NCBI GenBank assembly: GCA_945905735.1
Contig: CAMDQC010000011.1
Coordinates: forward strand, 1-59,658
Length of the DNA: 59,658 bases
Source of the DNA: Prosthecobacter debontii
GTDB taxonomy: Bacteria > Verrucomicrobiota > Verrucomicrobiia > Chthoniobacterales > Chthoniobacteraceae
Direction: 5' to 3'
Below the pieces are notes generated by a model. The model worked only from the letters and a program-made list of their open reading frames with translations, was not told where the DNA came from and made no database searches. Position 1 is the stretch's first letter. Each line of letters opens with the position of its first letter. Made by a program: the position numbers and the translations under genes. Positions 35,936-46,000 of this stretch are shown one piece after another.

Positions 35936-36870
35936 CAGGCCAGAGCTTCCTTCACCGCCGCGAAGAGCAGCGGGATATTGAGTTCGTGGTGCCCCACAAG
36001 ATACACGCCCTTGCCGCCCATCGCCGTGGGTCGCCGCTGCACATTTTCGCTCGGGCGATAGTGCCGCACCATGTCGAACGTCCCCGTCGTGAACCGCTCC
36101 ACCTTATGCCCGAGATTCCGCGCAATCGTCAGCGCCTTCAAGAAAACCTCCGGCATAATGACCGCGCTCCCCACATTCAAAACAACGCCCCCTTCGAGTT
36201 GCGCACACACCGCCGCAAACGTCTGGAAGTCCCGGTAGCTCGCCTCCCCCAGCACATCCCCGCGCGTCGTCGGATGCTGGTGGATGATGTCCGTGCCGAT
36301 GGCGATATGCACCGTCACCGGCACCCCCAGCTCCGCACCCGTCGCCATGATGCTGAGCTGCCGATTTGGAAATGTGAGCGCCTTCTCCCCCAGCGCCCGC
36401 CCGGCCCCGAGCCCGCGCGCCACGCCATCCGCCAGCGCCGCATTCATCATCCGTCCCGTCTCATCCACCATCCCGAACGAGCCATCGTTCAGCCCCCGCT
36501 GCACGTCCTCGCTCGTCTCGCCATTATAGCACAGCTCGAAATCGTGAATTGCCCCCGCCCCATTAAACGCCACCGCGCTCACCAAGCCACACCGCATCGC
36601 ATCCACGATCAGCGGATTCAGCCCCACCTTGATCGCGTGCGCCCCCATCATCAGCAAAATCGGACGCCCATTCCGCACCGCCGCCGCCATCGCCGCGACC
36701 ACCAACTTCAAATCCTGCACCGCCAAAAAGTCTGGCAACGAATCCAAGAACGCCGCAAACGTCCCCCCCGGCACATGCGGGCGAGCAAACGCCTCGACCG
36801 CCACCTTATTCGCGCGGTCGGCGACGGGATACGTGCGGATTTTTGAAAAATCGAGAGATGGAAAATTCAT
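35935..36870 (-). CDS. Deoxyhypusine-synthase-like conserved protein, function unknown
   Basis: 311 residues. The sequence has a nucleotide-binding-like core: ILLMMGAHAIKVGLNPLIVD, AFNGAGAIHDFELCYNGETS, GSFGMVDETGRMMNA, and VTVHIAIGTDIIHQHP. From memory, proteins of this type are annotated as deoxyhypusine-synthase-like in PVC, Chlorobi and related genomes; bacteria lack eIF5A, so a hypusine role is unlikely. The dehydrogenase-like G-A-x-x-K and D-I-I-H-x-H-P motifs suggest a small-molecule NAD enzyme. It is the first gene of a two-gene unit with dusB and its 5' end faces the NRPS promoter region, 150 bp away. Confidence 0.7.
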   Translation of the reverse strand: MNFPSLDFSKIRTYPVADRANKVAVEAFARPHVPGGTFAAFLDSLPDFLAVQDLKLVVAAMAAAVRNGRPILLMMGAHAIKVGLNPLIVDAMRCGLVSAVAFNGAGAIHDFELCYNGETSEDVQRGLNDGSFGMVDETGRMMNAALADGVARGLGAGRALGEKALTFPNRQLSIMATGAELGVPVTVHIAIGTDIIHQHPTTRGDVLGEASYRDFQTFAAVCAQLEGGVVLNVGSAVIMPEVFLKALTIARNLGHKVERFTTGTFDMVRHYRPSENVQRRPTAMGGKGVYLVGHHELNIPLLFAAVKEALA

Positions 36871-36950
36871 ATCCGCCGCACTCTACACGGCTCTCGAGCG
36901 AACAGCCAGCGTTGCAAATCGCGAAGTCGGCGGGTCTCACCCGAAACCTT

Positions 36951-36965
36951 AAAGATGGCATCTTT
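36951..36965. promoter_or_regulatory. 15-bp perfect palindrome upstream of the synthase gene
   Basis: AAAGATG-g-CATCTTT, 55 bp before the NRPS start codon and 80 bp from the divergent start at 36870. Symmetric arms of seven with one central base suit a dimeric regulator. The role is inferred; it could also form a small RNA hairpin. Confidence 0.4.
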
Positions 36966-37002
36966 GCAGCACGACGCTGGCGGGGCGCGAGGCTTGCTGA
37001 TA

Positions 37003-37009
37003 GGGAGGT
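37003..37009 (+). promoter_or_regulatory. Shine-Dalgarno that fixes the NRPS start at 37020
   Basis: AGGGAGG lies about 11 bp before the ATG at 37020. The same frame is open back to 36843, but that start would run antisense through the neighbouring gene and encode a non-homologous leader. Confidence 0.65.
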
Positions 37010-37019
37010 TCTGTCCGAA

Positions 37020-40000
37020 ATGTCAGCCCAACTTTATCCGCTATCTCCTTTGCAGCAAGGGATGCTCTACCACGCCGTCGCCGAGCCGTGCAGCGGCGTC
37101 GATATTGAGCAATTAGTGCTCACGCTCCACGAGCCCGTGGACGCGGGGCGCTTGCTCGCGGCATGGCAGCGGGTGGTGGCGCGGCATGGGATTTTGCGTA
37201 CAGCCTTTGAGTGGCAGGGCGCGGAACCTTTGCAGCGGGTGCATCCGGCGGTGGCGCTAGTTTTGGAAAGCGGGGAGTGTTCGGATTTTGCGGCGTGGTT
37301 GCAGGTGGACCGGGAGCGCGGCTTTGCACTGGATCACGCGCCGCTGATGCGGCTGACGCTGTTCCGGATCGCCGATGCGCACTGGCGGCTGGTGTGGACT
37401 TTCCACCATGCGCTGCTGGATGGCCGGAGCTTTCCAATCGTGCTGGAGGAGGTGTTCGGGTTCTACGATGGCGCTGCCGAGGAGCCCGCGCTGCCGCGTC
37501 CGTATCGGGACTTTATCGTGTGGCAGGCGACGCAAGACCCAGCGCGCTCGGAGACTTTCTGGCGGGAGAAGTTGCGCGGCTTCCGTGCGACGACTCCGCT
37601 GCCCGTGGAGGGGCTGGAGGGCTGCTCCGCCACTCGCACGCAAGGCGACGCAGAGCTGCGACTGGATGCGGCGCTCACCGCGAAACTGGGCGATTTCGCG
37701 CGAGCAAACGACGTGACGCTGAACACGCTCGTGCAAGGTGCTTGGGCCATCTTGCTGGCACGTTACAGCGGCGAGGAAGACGTGTGCTTCGGCGCGACGC
37801 GGGCTTGCCGACACTCGACGATTGAGGGCGCGGAGTCGTGCGTGGGGCTCTTTATCAATACCGTGCCCGTGCGCACCACCGCTGCCGCCGAGACGCCCAT
37901 CGCGGAGCTGCTGAACGGTCTGCGCCAAGGCTGGCTCGATGTCCGCGCGCACGAACACACGCCGCTCTCGCGAGTGCAGGCGTGGAGTGATTTGCCGCCG
38001 GGACAGCCGCTCTTCCGCACGCTCGTTGTGTTTGAAAACTACGACCTGCCCGCTCAGTTCCGCGCTCGCGGCGGGGCGTGGGCGCAGCGGGAGCTACGGC
38101 TGCACGAGCAGACGAGTTTCCCCATTTGCCTAGCCGCTTACGCAGGCGAAGAACTGCGCTTCGTCGCAGAGTATGATCGTTCAAGACTCGATGCGGCGAC
38201 CATCCAGCGGATGCTCGGGCACCTCGCCAACATCCTGCGCGCGCTCCCAGAGAGCCGCACGGTGGGGGACATCGCGCTGGTTTCGAGTGCTGAGCGCGAG
38301 AGCCTCATCGCTCCGCGCAACACTCCGCCGCCGAGCGACTCCCGCGATGAACGCCCGCTTCACGCCCTTTTCTCCGAGCGCGCCGCGACTCAGCCGGATG
38401 CCGTCGCATTGATCCAAAACGATGAGTGTCTGACCTATCGCCAGCTCGACGACCGAGCGAACGCAGTCGCCGCGCATCTCGCAAGTGTCGGCGTGGGTGT
38501 GGGCGAAATCGTCGGTCTCTGTATGGAGCGTTGCCCGTCGCTTGTCGTCGCGCTGCTCGGCATCGTCAAAGTAGGTGCGGCGTATCTCCCCATTGATCTG
38601 GCGTATCCCGCCGAGCGTCTGGCCTTCATGCTCGCCGATGCGAAAGCGCCCGTGCTGCTCACGCAGCGCCACCTCGCAGACCGACTGCCCAGCGACCACG
38701 GAGCGCGGCTCGTCTTCGTGGAGGACATCGCGCTTTCCGCCGCTGCGCCCGCACGCGCAGGCACGCCGGAGCAACTCTGCTACGTGCTCTATACGAGCGG
38801 CTCTACGGGTAAACCCAAAGGCTGCTGCATCACCCACCGCAACATCGTGCGGCTATTTACCGCGACCGAGCCGTGGTTCCACTTCACTCGAAATGACGTG
38901 TGGACGCTCTTTCACAGCACGGCGTTCGACTTCTCCGTGTGGGAGCTGTGGGGCGCGCTGCTCTACGGTGGCACGCTGGTGGTAGTGCCGTTTGAGGTGA
39001 GCCGTTCGCCGGAGCAGTTTCACGAACTTCTCGTCCGCGAGGGCGTCACGATTTTGAACCAAACGCCGAGCGCCTTCCGCCAGCTCATCGCCGCCGACTC
39101 CGCATCGCCCCGCTCGCACGAGTTGGCGCTGCGCACCGTCGTGTTCGGCGGCGAAGCGCTGGAAATGCAGAGCCTCCGCCCGTGGTTCGAGCGCCACGGC
39201 GACACGAAGCCGCAACTCGTGAACATGTACGGAATCACGGAGACGACCGTGCATGTCACCTACCGCCCGCTCACCGCCAGCGACCTCACGCGCGGCAGCG
39301 TCATCGGCGAGCCGATCCCCGATCTCCAACTTTACATCCTCGACCCGCAGCTCCGCCCTGTGCCCATCAGCGTCCCCGGTGAACTCTTCGTAGGCGGCGC
39401 GGGCCTCGCGCGGGAATATCTCCACCGCCCCGAGCTGACCGCGCAACGCTTCATCCCGAGCCCATTTGCGCCGGGCGAAAAGCTCTACCGCACCGGCGAC
39501 CTCGCCCGCTGGCTGCCAAACCGCGACATCGAATATCTCGGGCGCATTGACCAGCAGGTGAAAATACGCGGCTTCCGAATCGAGCTCGGGGAAATCGAGA
39601 GCCACCTGCTCACTCACCCCGGCATCCGAGAAGCCGCCGTGCTCGTCCGCGACAAGCGCCTCATCGCATGGTTCGTCCCCACCGCCGCCGCGCCGGCCAC
39701 CGCTGAGCTGCGCGCACATTTGAAATCGTTCGTCCCCGACTACATGGTGCCCGCCGCATTCGTCGCGATGGAGCGGATGCCGCTGACGAATAACGGCAAG
39801 CTCGACCAGCGCGCATTGCCCAACCCCGCCGAAGAGCGCCCCGATGTCGCCGCGCGCTACGTCGCACCGCAGACGCCCGAACAGCACGCGCTCGCAGAAG
39901 TCTGGCAGCGTCTGCTGAAAATTGAGCGTGTCGGCATCCACGACAACTTCTTCGAGCTCGGGGGAGACAGCATCCTCAGTATCCTCGTCGTCACACAGGC

Positions 40001-43000
40001 TCGGCAACGCGGTATCGCAGTCACCCCGAAGCTCCTCTTCGATCACCCCACAATCGCCGAACTCGCCGCTCAAAAAGCTGCCGACCCGACACGCCTCGTC
40101 GAGCGTCCCGCGACGGGCGCAGTCCCGCTCACGCCCATCCAGCATTGGTTCTTCGCTCATCAGTTCGCCGACGCGCACCATTGGAATCAATCGTTCGCCT
40201 TCAGCCTGACGCGCCCCGTCGAGCGCGAGCGACTGCTCGCCGCAATAGGGAAAGTGCTGCAAGCACACCCGGTGTTCCGGCTGCGCTTCGATGGGAAAGG
40301 AGCACAGTTTTTCGGCCAAGTTCCCGCAGCCGAACTCTCGGAGCCCACCGCGCTGCAATCGTCCCTGCGACTCGACGGCCCGCTCATCCGCTTCGCACTT
40401 CTGGATGCGGAGACGCTGCTCATCGCCGCGCATCATCTCATCATAGACGGAGTCTCCTGGCGCATCCTGCTCGAAGACCTCGACCACGCACTGCGCGGCG
40501 TCGCGTTACCTTCGCCGACGACCGGCTTCCACACATGGGCCGATGCGTTGCCAAGCGCGCTGGCTGGAGCAGCGAACGAGCGAGCTTACTGGCTCGATGT
40601 GCTGAGTTCCGCAAACACGCCGCTGCCTGCCGACCACAGTCTCGGTGAAAACACGGAAGCCTCCGCCGAGACAATCGTCTGGCGCTTTTCTCCCGAGGAA
40701 ACGAACGCGCTGCTCCACAAGCAACCGCTCGGCGTGAGGACGCAAGAGGTTCTCCTCGCCGCGCTCGCCGAAGCCCTAGCGCACTGGACAGGGCGCGATG
40801 AACTCACCATTGAAACCGAGGGACACGGTCGTGAAGAAAGCGCGCTCAAAGACCTCGCGAAACTTGCGGGCACGCCGGACCTCTCCCGCACGATTGGCTG
40901 GTTCACGACGATCTTCCCGCTCCGTTTGCGACGCGCCAGCACGCCATCTGCGACGCTCGATTCCGTCGTTCGCTCGCTGCGCGACGTGCCGCATCACGGC
41001 TTCGGATATTCGCTCCTCCGCCAGCACGACGAGGCTCTGAATAGCCACGCCGACGTGCTCTTTAACTACCTCGGGCAATTCGACCAAACCGTCGCCGGGC
41101 TCGAACACTTCACGTTCTCCGCCGCACCGACAGGCCCGTGGCACGCCCCAGCCGCGCGGCGCACGCATGTCCTCGAACTCAACGCGCTCGTCATCAACGG
41201 CGCGCTGGAAGTCCGCTTCGCATTCAGCGCCAACCTCCACCAAGCCGCGACCATCGAGGCCGCAGCGCAACGCTTCATGGCAACCGTGCGCGAACTCTCT
41301 GCGCGGAAGTATCCGCTCGCTCGCCTGTCGGAAGAATCGCTTGCCGAACTCACCGCGAGCCAGCCGACGCTGGAGGACGTTTATCCGCTTTCGCCGATGC
41401 AGCGGCTGTTCCTCGCAGTCGAGGCAGCGCGCCCCGGCAGCGGCACCGACCAATGGCACTGCCGCTTAAACGGCCTGCTAGACCCAGACGCGCTCCGCTC
41501 CGCTTGGCAGCAAGTCGCCGCGCGCCATCCCGCGCTCCGCACCGGTTATCTGGCGGAGACTGCCGAGCCGCATCAATTCGTCCTCCGCGCCGCGCCGCCA
41601 CCGTGGCACTTCGAGGACATCTCGGCATCTACGAACGACGCACAGCGTACGCGCTTCGCGCAGTATTTGCAGACAGATGCCGCGCGCCCTTTCGACCTCG
41701 CGCAGCCGCCCCTCACTCGCCTCGCGCTCTTCCGTGTGAACGCGCAGGAGCACTGGTTCGTATGGACGCATCATCATCTCGAAATTGACGGTTGGTCGTG
41801 GCCGCTCGTCTTCCGCGAACTCTCGCTCGCGCTGAACCATCAGCTCGCCGAAGCCTCGCCAGCTCCGCCCTATCGCGACTTCATCGCGTGGCTGGCGATG
41901 CGCAACGCGAGCCGTTCCGAAGCGTTCTGGCGTTCGCAGCTCAGCGGCTTCCGCACGCCGACCCCGTTGCCCATCTCGCCTGCGCTTGCGCCGGAATGTG
42001 AGTGCTCGGAGACGTTCGATGCGGCGCAACTGAACTCCGCAGCGCGTCGCTTGCAGGTGACTGCAAACGTGATCGTCCAATGTGCATGGGCAGCGCTTCT
42101 GGCCCGCCACGGCGGAACTGGCGACATCGTTTTCGGCGCGGCATTTTCCGGTCGTCCGGCGGACCTCACTGGCTCGGATCGGATCGTTGGACACTTCGTG
42201 AACAACCTCCCTATCCGAGTCAAAGTCAGCGCGGAAACCACGTTGGCCACAGCGGCGGCGAGGCTGCACCAGAGCCTCTCGCGGGTTGCGGAACAGCAGG
42301 CCACGCCGCTCGCAGACATCCAGAGCTGGAGCGAGCTGCCGTGGCACGCGCGCCTTTTTGAAACGCTCGTCGTCTTTCAAAACTACGTCACCGATGGAGC
42401 GGCGCAATCGCTCGGCTCCGCCGCCATCGCAGACTTTCACGCGCCTGTGCGGACCAACTATCCGCTCACGCTCGTCGTCCAGCCGGGAAACGAACTTCGC
42501 ATCACGCTCGTAGCAAACGCGAACGTCGCCTCGCAGGAAGCGGTTCGGGCGCTGACGGGCCAACTTTGCGCGCTCGTCCAAGCCGCCATTGCCGCGCCGG
42601 ACCAAGCACTCGTAAGCATAGCCTCTTCGCTCGCCGAATTGCGAACCGCTCCAACCGCTCCGCTGGCGAGTGCTGGCCCGCAAGCGCCCGCTGCTTCGCA
42701 TCTCGAATCCCAAATCGCGAGCATCTGGGCCGAGGCATTTGGGCGCACGGTTTCCGTGACGGATAACTTCTTCGACCTCGGCGGGCATTCGCTGCTCATG
42801 CTCCGCGTCCACGCTCGACTCGTGTCGGTGCTTGGACGCGAGATACCTGTCGTGAAGCTCTTTCAGCATTCGACCATCAGCGCCCTAGCGCGCTTCCTCG
42901 GCGGCGAAACCAGCGCGCCAAACGTCGCGGGGGCAGCACAGGACCGCGCTGCAAAAGCCCGAGCCGCACTCGCGCGTCGCCCAGTCCCAAAGCGCACAAA

Positions 43001-43007
43001 TTTATGA
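37020..43007 (+). CDS. Nonribosomal peptide synthetase, C-A(Thr)-T-E-C-T
   Basis: About 1995 residues. C1 (about 1-425) has LYPLSPLQQGMLYHA and the active HHALLDG at 129-135, so it can acylate the first residue and may be a lipid-accepting starter. A1 (about 445-935) has YTSGSTGKPKG; its specificity residues, read by alignment to GrsA, are D-F-W-N-V-G-M-V-H-K, a threonine code. T1 (Ser984 in FFELGGDSIL) is followed by an E domain (about 1028-1435; HHLIIDGVSWRIL at 1138, RTIGWFTTIFPL, FNYLGQFD), which would invert Thr to D-allo-Thr. C2 (about 1448-1880) has intact HHLEIDG at 1585. T2 (Ser1924 in FFDLGGHSLL) has no A domain in front of it. The TGA overlaps the ATG of the next gene (ATGA). The empty C-T module must be loaded in trans or simply pass the chain. 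Confidence 0.94.
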   Translation: MSAQLYPLSPLQQGMLYHAVAEPCSGVDIEQLVLTLHEPVDAGRLLAAWQRVVARHGILRTAFEWQGAEPLQRVHPAVALVLESGECSDFAAWLQVDRERGFALDHAPLMRLTLFRIADAHWRLVWTFHHALLDGRSFPIVLEEVFGFYDGAAEEPALPRPYRDFIVWQATQDPARSETFWREKLRGFRATTPLPVEGLEGCSATRTQGDAELRLDAALTAKLGDFARANDVTLNTLVQGAWAILLARYSGEEDVCFGATRACRHSTIEGAESCVGLFINTVPVRTTAAAETPIAELLNGLRQGWLDVRAHEHTPLSRVQAWSDLPPGQPLFRTLVVFENYDLPAQFRARGGAWAQRELRLHEQTSFPICLAAYAGEELRFVAEYDRSRLDAATIQRMLGHLANILRALPESRTVGDIALVSSAERESLIAPRNTPPPSDSRDERPLHALFSERAATQPDAVALIQNDECLTYRQLDDRANAVAAHLASVGVGVGEIVGLCMERCPSLVVALLGIVKVGAAYLPIDLAYPAERLAFMLADAKAPVLLTQRHLADRLPSDHGARLVFVEDIALSAAAPARAGTPEQLCYVLYTSGSTGKPKGCCITHRNIVRLFTATEPWFHFTRNDVWTLFHSTAFDFSVWELWGALLYGGTLVVVPFEVSRSPEQFHELLVREGVTILNQTPSAFRQLIAADSASPRSHELALRTVVFGGEALEMQSLRPWFERHGDTKPQLVNMYGITETTVHVTYRPLTASDLTRGSVIGEPIPDLQLYILDPQLRPVPISVPGELFVGGAGLAREYLHRPELTAQRFIPSPFAPGEKLYRTGDLARWLPNRDIEYLGRIDQQVKIRGFRIELGEIESHLLTHPGIREAAVLVRDKRLIAWFVPTAAAPATAELRAHLKSFVPDYMVPAAFVAMERMPLTNNGKLDQRALPNPAEERPDVAARYVAPQTPEQHALAEVWQRLLKIERVGIHDNFFELGGDSILSILVVTQARQRGIAVTPKLLFDHPTIAELAAQKAADPTRLVERPATGAVPLTPIQHWFFAHQFADAHHWNQSFAFSLTRPVERERLLAAIGKVLQAHPVFRLRFDGKGAQFFGQVPAAELSEPTALQSSLRLDGPLIRFALLDAETLLIAAHHLIIDGVSWRILLEDLDHALRGVALPSPTTGFHTWADALPSALAGAANERAYWLDVLSSANTPLPADHSLGENTEASAETIVWRFSPEETNALLHKQPLGVRTQEVLLAALAEALAHWTGRDELTIETEGHGREESALKDLAKLAGTPDLSRTIGWFTTIFPLRLRRASTPSATLDSVVRSLRDVPHHGFGYSLLRQHDEALNSHADVLFNYLGQFDQTVAGLEHFTFSAAPTGPWHAPAARRTHVLELNALVINGALEVRFAFSANLHQAATIEAAAQRFMATVRELSARKYPLARLSEESLAELTASQPTLEDVYPLSPMQRLFLAVEAARPGSGTDQWHCRLNGLLDPDALRSAWQQVAARHPALRTGYLAETAEPHQFVLRAAPPPWHFEDISASTNDAQRTRFAQYLQTDAARPFDLAQPPLTRLALFRVNAQEHWFVWTHHHLEIDGWSWPLVFRELSLALNHQLAEASPAPPYRDFIAWLAMRNASRSEAFWRSQLSGFRTPTPLPISPALAPECECSETFDAAQLNSAARRLQVTANVIVQCAWAALLARHGGTGDIVFGAAFSGRPADLTGSDRIVGHFVNNLPIRVKVSAETTLATAAARLHQSLSRVAEQQATPLADIQSWSELPWHARLFETLVVFQNYVTDGAAQSLGSAAIADFHAPVRTNYPLTLVVQPGNELRITLVANANVASQEAVRALTGQLCALVQAAIAAPDQALVSIASSLAELRTAPTAPLASAGPQAPAASHLESQIASIWAEAFGRTVSVTDNFFDLGGHSLLMLRVHARLVSVLGREIPVVKLFQHSTISALARFLGGETSAPNVAGAAQDRAAKARAALARRPVPKRTNL

Positions 43008-46000
43008 GTAACTCCCATGATTCACTCGAAGGTATCGCAATCGTCGGCATGGCCGGGCGCTTCCCCGGCGCGCCGAGCGTCGCGGACTTTTGGAAGAACC
43101 TCATCGCAGGCGCAGAGACGATCTCCACGCTGACCGACGAACAACTGAGCGCGGCTGGGGTGAAGAAAGGAGATGCGTATGTTCCCCGTCGCGGGCTGTT
43201 GGAACGGCCCGAGTTTTTCGACGCCGCGTTTTTCGGCATCTCGCCGCGCGAGGCCGAGGCAATGGACCCGCAGCAGCGTATCTTTCTCGAAGAAGCATGG
43301 ACCGCTCTCGAAGACGCAGCCTGCGATTCCGCGCGCTACGCCGGAGCCATCGGCGTCTTTGCCGGGATGTCGAACAACACCTACTGGGCGAACAATGTGG
43401 TGCATCATCCAGAACTCATCGCGAGCGTCGGCTGGCTCACGGCGATGATGGGGAATGAGAAGGATTACCTCGCGACCCGGACCGCGTATAAATTGAACCT
43501 CCGTGGCCCCGCGATCAGCATCCACACGGCGTGCAGCACATCGCTCGTCGCGGTGTGTCAGGCTGTGCAAAGCCTACTCAGCTACGGCTGCGACATGGCT
43601 CTGGCGGGCGGAGTCTCCGCGACTTTCCCGCACGAGCGAGGATACGTCTATGATGAAGGCGGCATCCTCTCGCCCGATGGTCACTGTCGCGCATTCGACG
43701 TGAGTTCGGCAGGCACCGTGTTCAGCAATGGCTGCGGCGTCGTCGCGCTCAAACGCCTCGCCGATGCGGTGGCGGATGGCGACCGCATCTACGCGGTGAT
43801 CAAAGGTGCGGCCCTGAACAACGACGGTAGCAACAAAGTGAGCTTCACCGCGCCAAGCGTGGACGGGCACACCGAAGTCATCGCACTGGCGCAAGCTCTT
43901 GCTGGCGTCGAGCCGCGCAGCATTGGCTATGTCGAAGCGCACGGCACGGCGACGCCGCTCGGCGACCCCATAGAGATCGCCGGGCTCACCCAGGCATTCC
44001 GAGCCGGGACGGACGAGCGGGGCTTCTGCGCGCTGGGATCGGTGAAGAGCAATATCGGGCATCTCGATGCTGCGGCGGGCGTCGCCGGATTGATCAAAAC
44101 TGCGCTCGTCCTCCATCACGGGCGTATCCCTGCGAGCCTCCATTTCACGGCCCCCAATGCGAAACTCGACCTGCCCGACTCGCCGTTCTTCGTCGTGAAC
44201 GAAGCGCGGGATTGGCCAGCCAGCGCAGAGCCTCGGCGGGCGGCGGTGAGCAGCTTTGGCGTAGGTGGAACGAACGCGCACTGTGTGCTCGAAGACTTTG
44301 CCGCAGCTCCCGCGACGACGGAGGAGCCGACACCGCAAGTCCTTACACTTTCGGCCAAAACAGAAACGGCCTTAGTCACGATGGCGGAGAATCTCGCGCG
44401 GACTTTGGACGCGAATCCGCAACTCTCGTTCGGAGACATCGCACACACGCTTCACATCGGGCGGCACGATTTTGCCCACCGTCTCGCAGTCGCGGCGGCC
44501 CATCCCGCTGCGGCAGTAAACGCGCTTCGGGGCGTGGAGCGGCGGAGTTCCGTAAAAGGTCGTGCGTCGAGTTCACAGCCGCGCGTGGTTTTCATGTTCC
44601 CCGGTCAGGGCTCGCAATACGTGGGCATGGGCGCGCAGCTTGCGGCGACAGAGCCGGTCTTCCGCAAGGCGCTGCAACGATGTGCGGAGATTCTCCGTCC
44701 GCAGCTTGGCTGTGATCTTGTCGAGTTGCTGGGCGATACGACCGACGAAGCGCGCCTGCGTTTGCGAGAGACTCGCTTCACGCAGCCTGCGATTTTTTCC
44801 ATCAGCTACTCGCTGGCGGAACTGTGGCGTTCGTGGGGCGTTGAGCCTGCGCTGATGATCGGCCACAGCGTCGGCGAATATGTCGCAGCCACGCTCGCTG
44901 GAGTTTTCTCGCTGGAGGATGGGCTTTCGCTCGTCGCCGAGCGCGCGCGGCTGGTGCAGGCGCAGCCTTCGGGCTCGATGCTTGCGGTTCGGCTCCCGAG
45001 TGAGGAAGCCACTCGTTTTTGCAGCGCAGAAATTTCTCTCGCTGTGGTAAATGGGCCGTCGCTCTGTGTGCTCGCTGGGCCGAGTGAGGCCATCGCCGCC
45101 GTGGAGCAACAACTCGCTGCCGAGAATGTCGCGGCCAAGCGGCTGGAGACATCGCACGCTTTCCACTCTGCGATGATGGAGCCCGCTATCGCCCCGCTCC
45201 GTGCGGCTGCGCAGAAGGTTGCGCGCAATGCGCCGCGGACGCCGATCCTTTCTACGGTCACGGGCGATTGGCTCACTGCAGACGAGGCGACTGACCCAGA
45301 ATACTGGGCGCGACACGCACGGGCGACGGTGCAGTTTTCCCCGGCAATCGCGCGTCTGCTGGCGGAAGAAGATGTCGTCTTTCTCGAATGCGGCCCCGGC
45401 AACACGCTCACACAGCTCGGCAAACAGCACGCGAAATCGGACCGCGTTTTCGTCTCCACACTCCGCGATGGCGTGGCGGAACTCACCAGCGCGCATCTCG
45501 CGGCGGGGCAGCTCTGGACTAGCGGAGTGACCGTCGGTTGGCGGACGATGGACGGAGAACGTCAGCGTCGCAAAGTCTCACTGCCGACGTATCCCTTTGA
45601 GCGGCAGCGGTACTTTGCGGAAGCGCCAACGGAATGCACGGCAACGACGCAACCGCGCGTCGAGCCTGCACAAGTCGTAGAGGCCACGCTCGAAGCCGCA
45701 GCCACGACTCCAGCGGGACGCATGGGCGAAGTGATTGATGAGCTTCAACGGCTGTCCGGCCTCGACCTCAGCGGAGCAAGCCCGGACCTTTCGTTTACCG
45801 AGCTTGGCTTCGACTCGCTCTTCCTCACGCAAGTCGCCGTCGCTCTCTACAAGCGGTTCGGGGTGAAGATCACCTTCCGGCAGCTCTTGCAGGATTTGCC
45901 GAGCCCTGCCGCTGTTGCGGAGTTTCTCGACAAGCACGCGCCCGCTGCTGGGCCGTCCAAGAAGGTCGCCGCCGCTCCTGCCGCGCCGAGCAATGTGCCC

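Noticed and set aside
36843-37019. Upstream extension of the NRPS open frame
   Set aside because: It runs antisense into the divergent gene, has no homology to a C domain, and a good Shine-Dalgarno precedes the ATG at 37020.
38359-39830. A1 of the NRPS as a substitute DltA for the nearby dltD-dltC-dltX genes
   Set aside because: Its specificity code is that of Thr, it is embedded in a multimodular protein, and it lies more than 9 kb away.
38853-40487. 544-codon open frame antisense to the NRPS gene
   Set aside because: High-G+C shadow of the A1/T1/E region. No motif or signal peptide, and the sense strand has a full NRPS protein.
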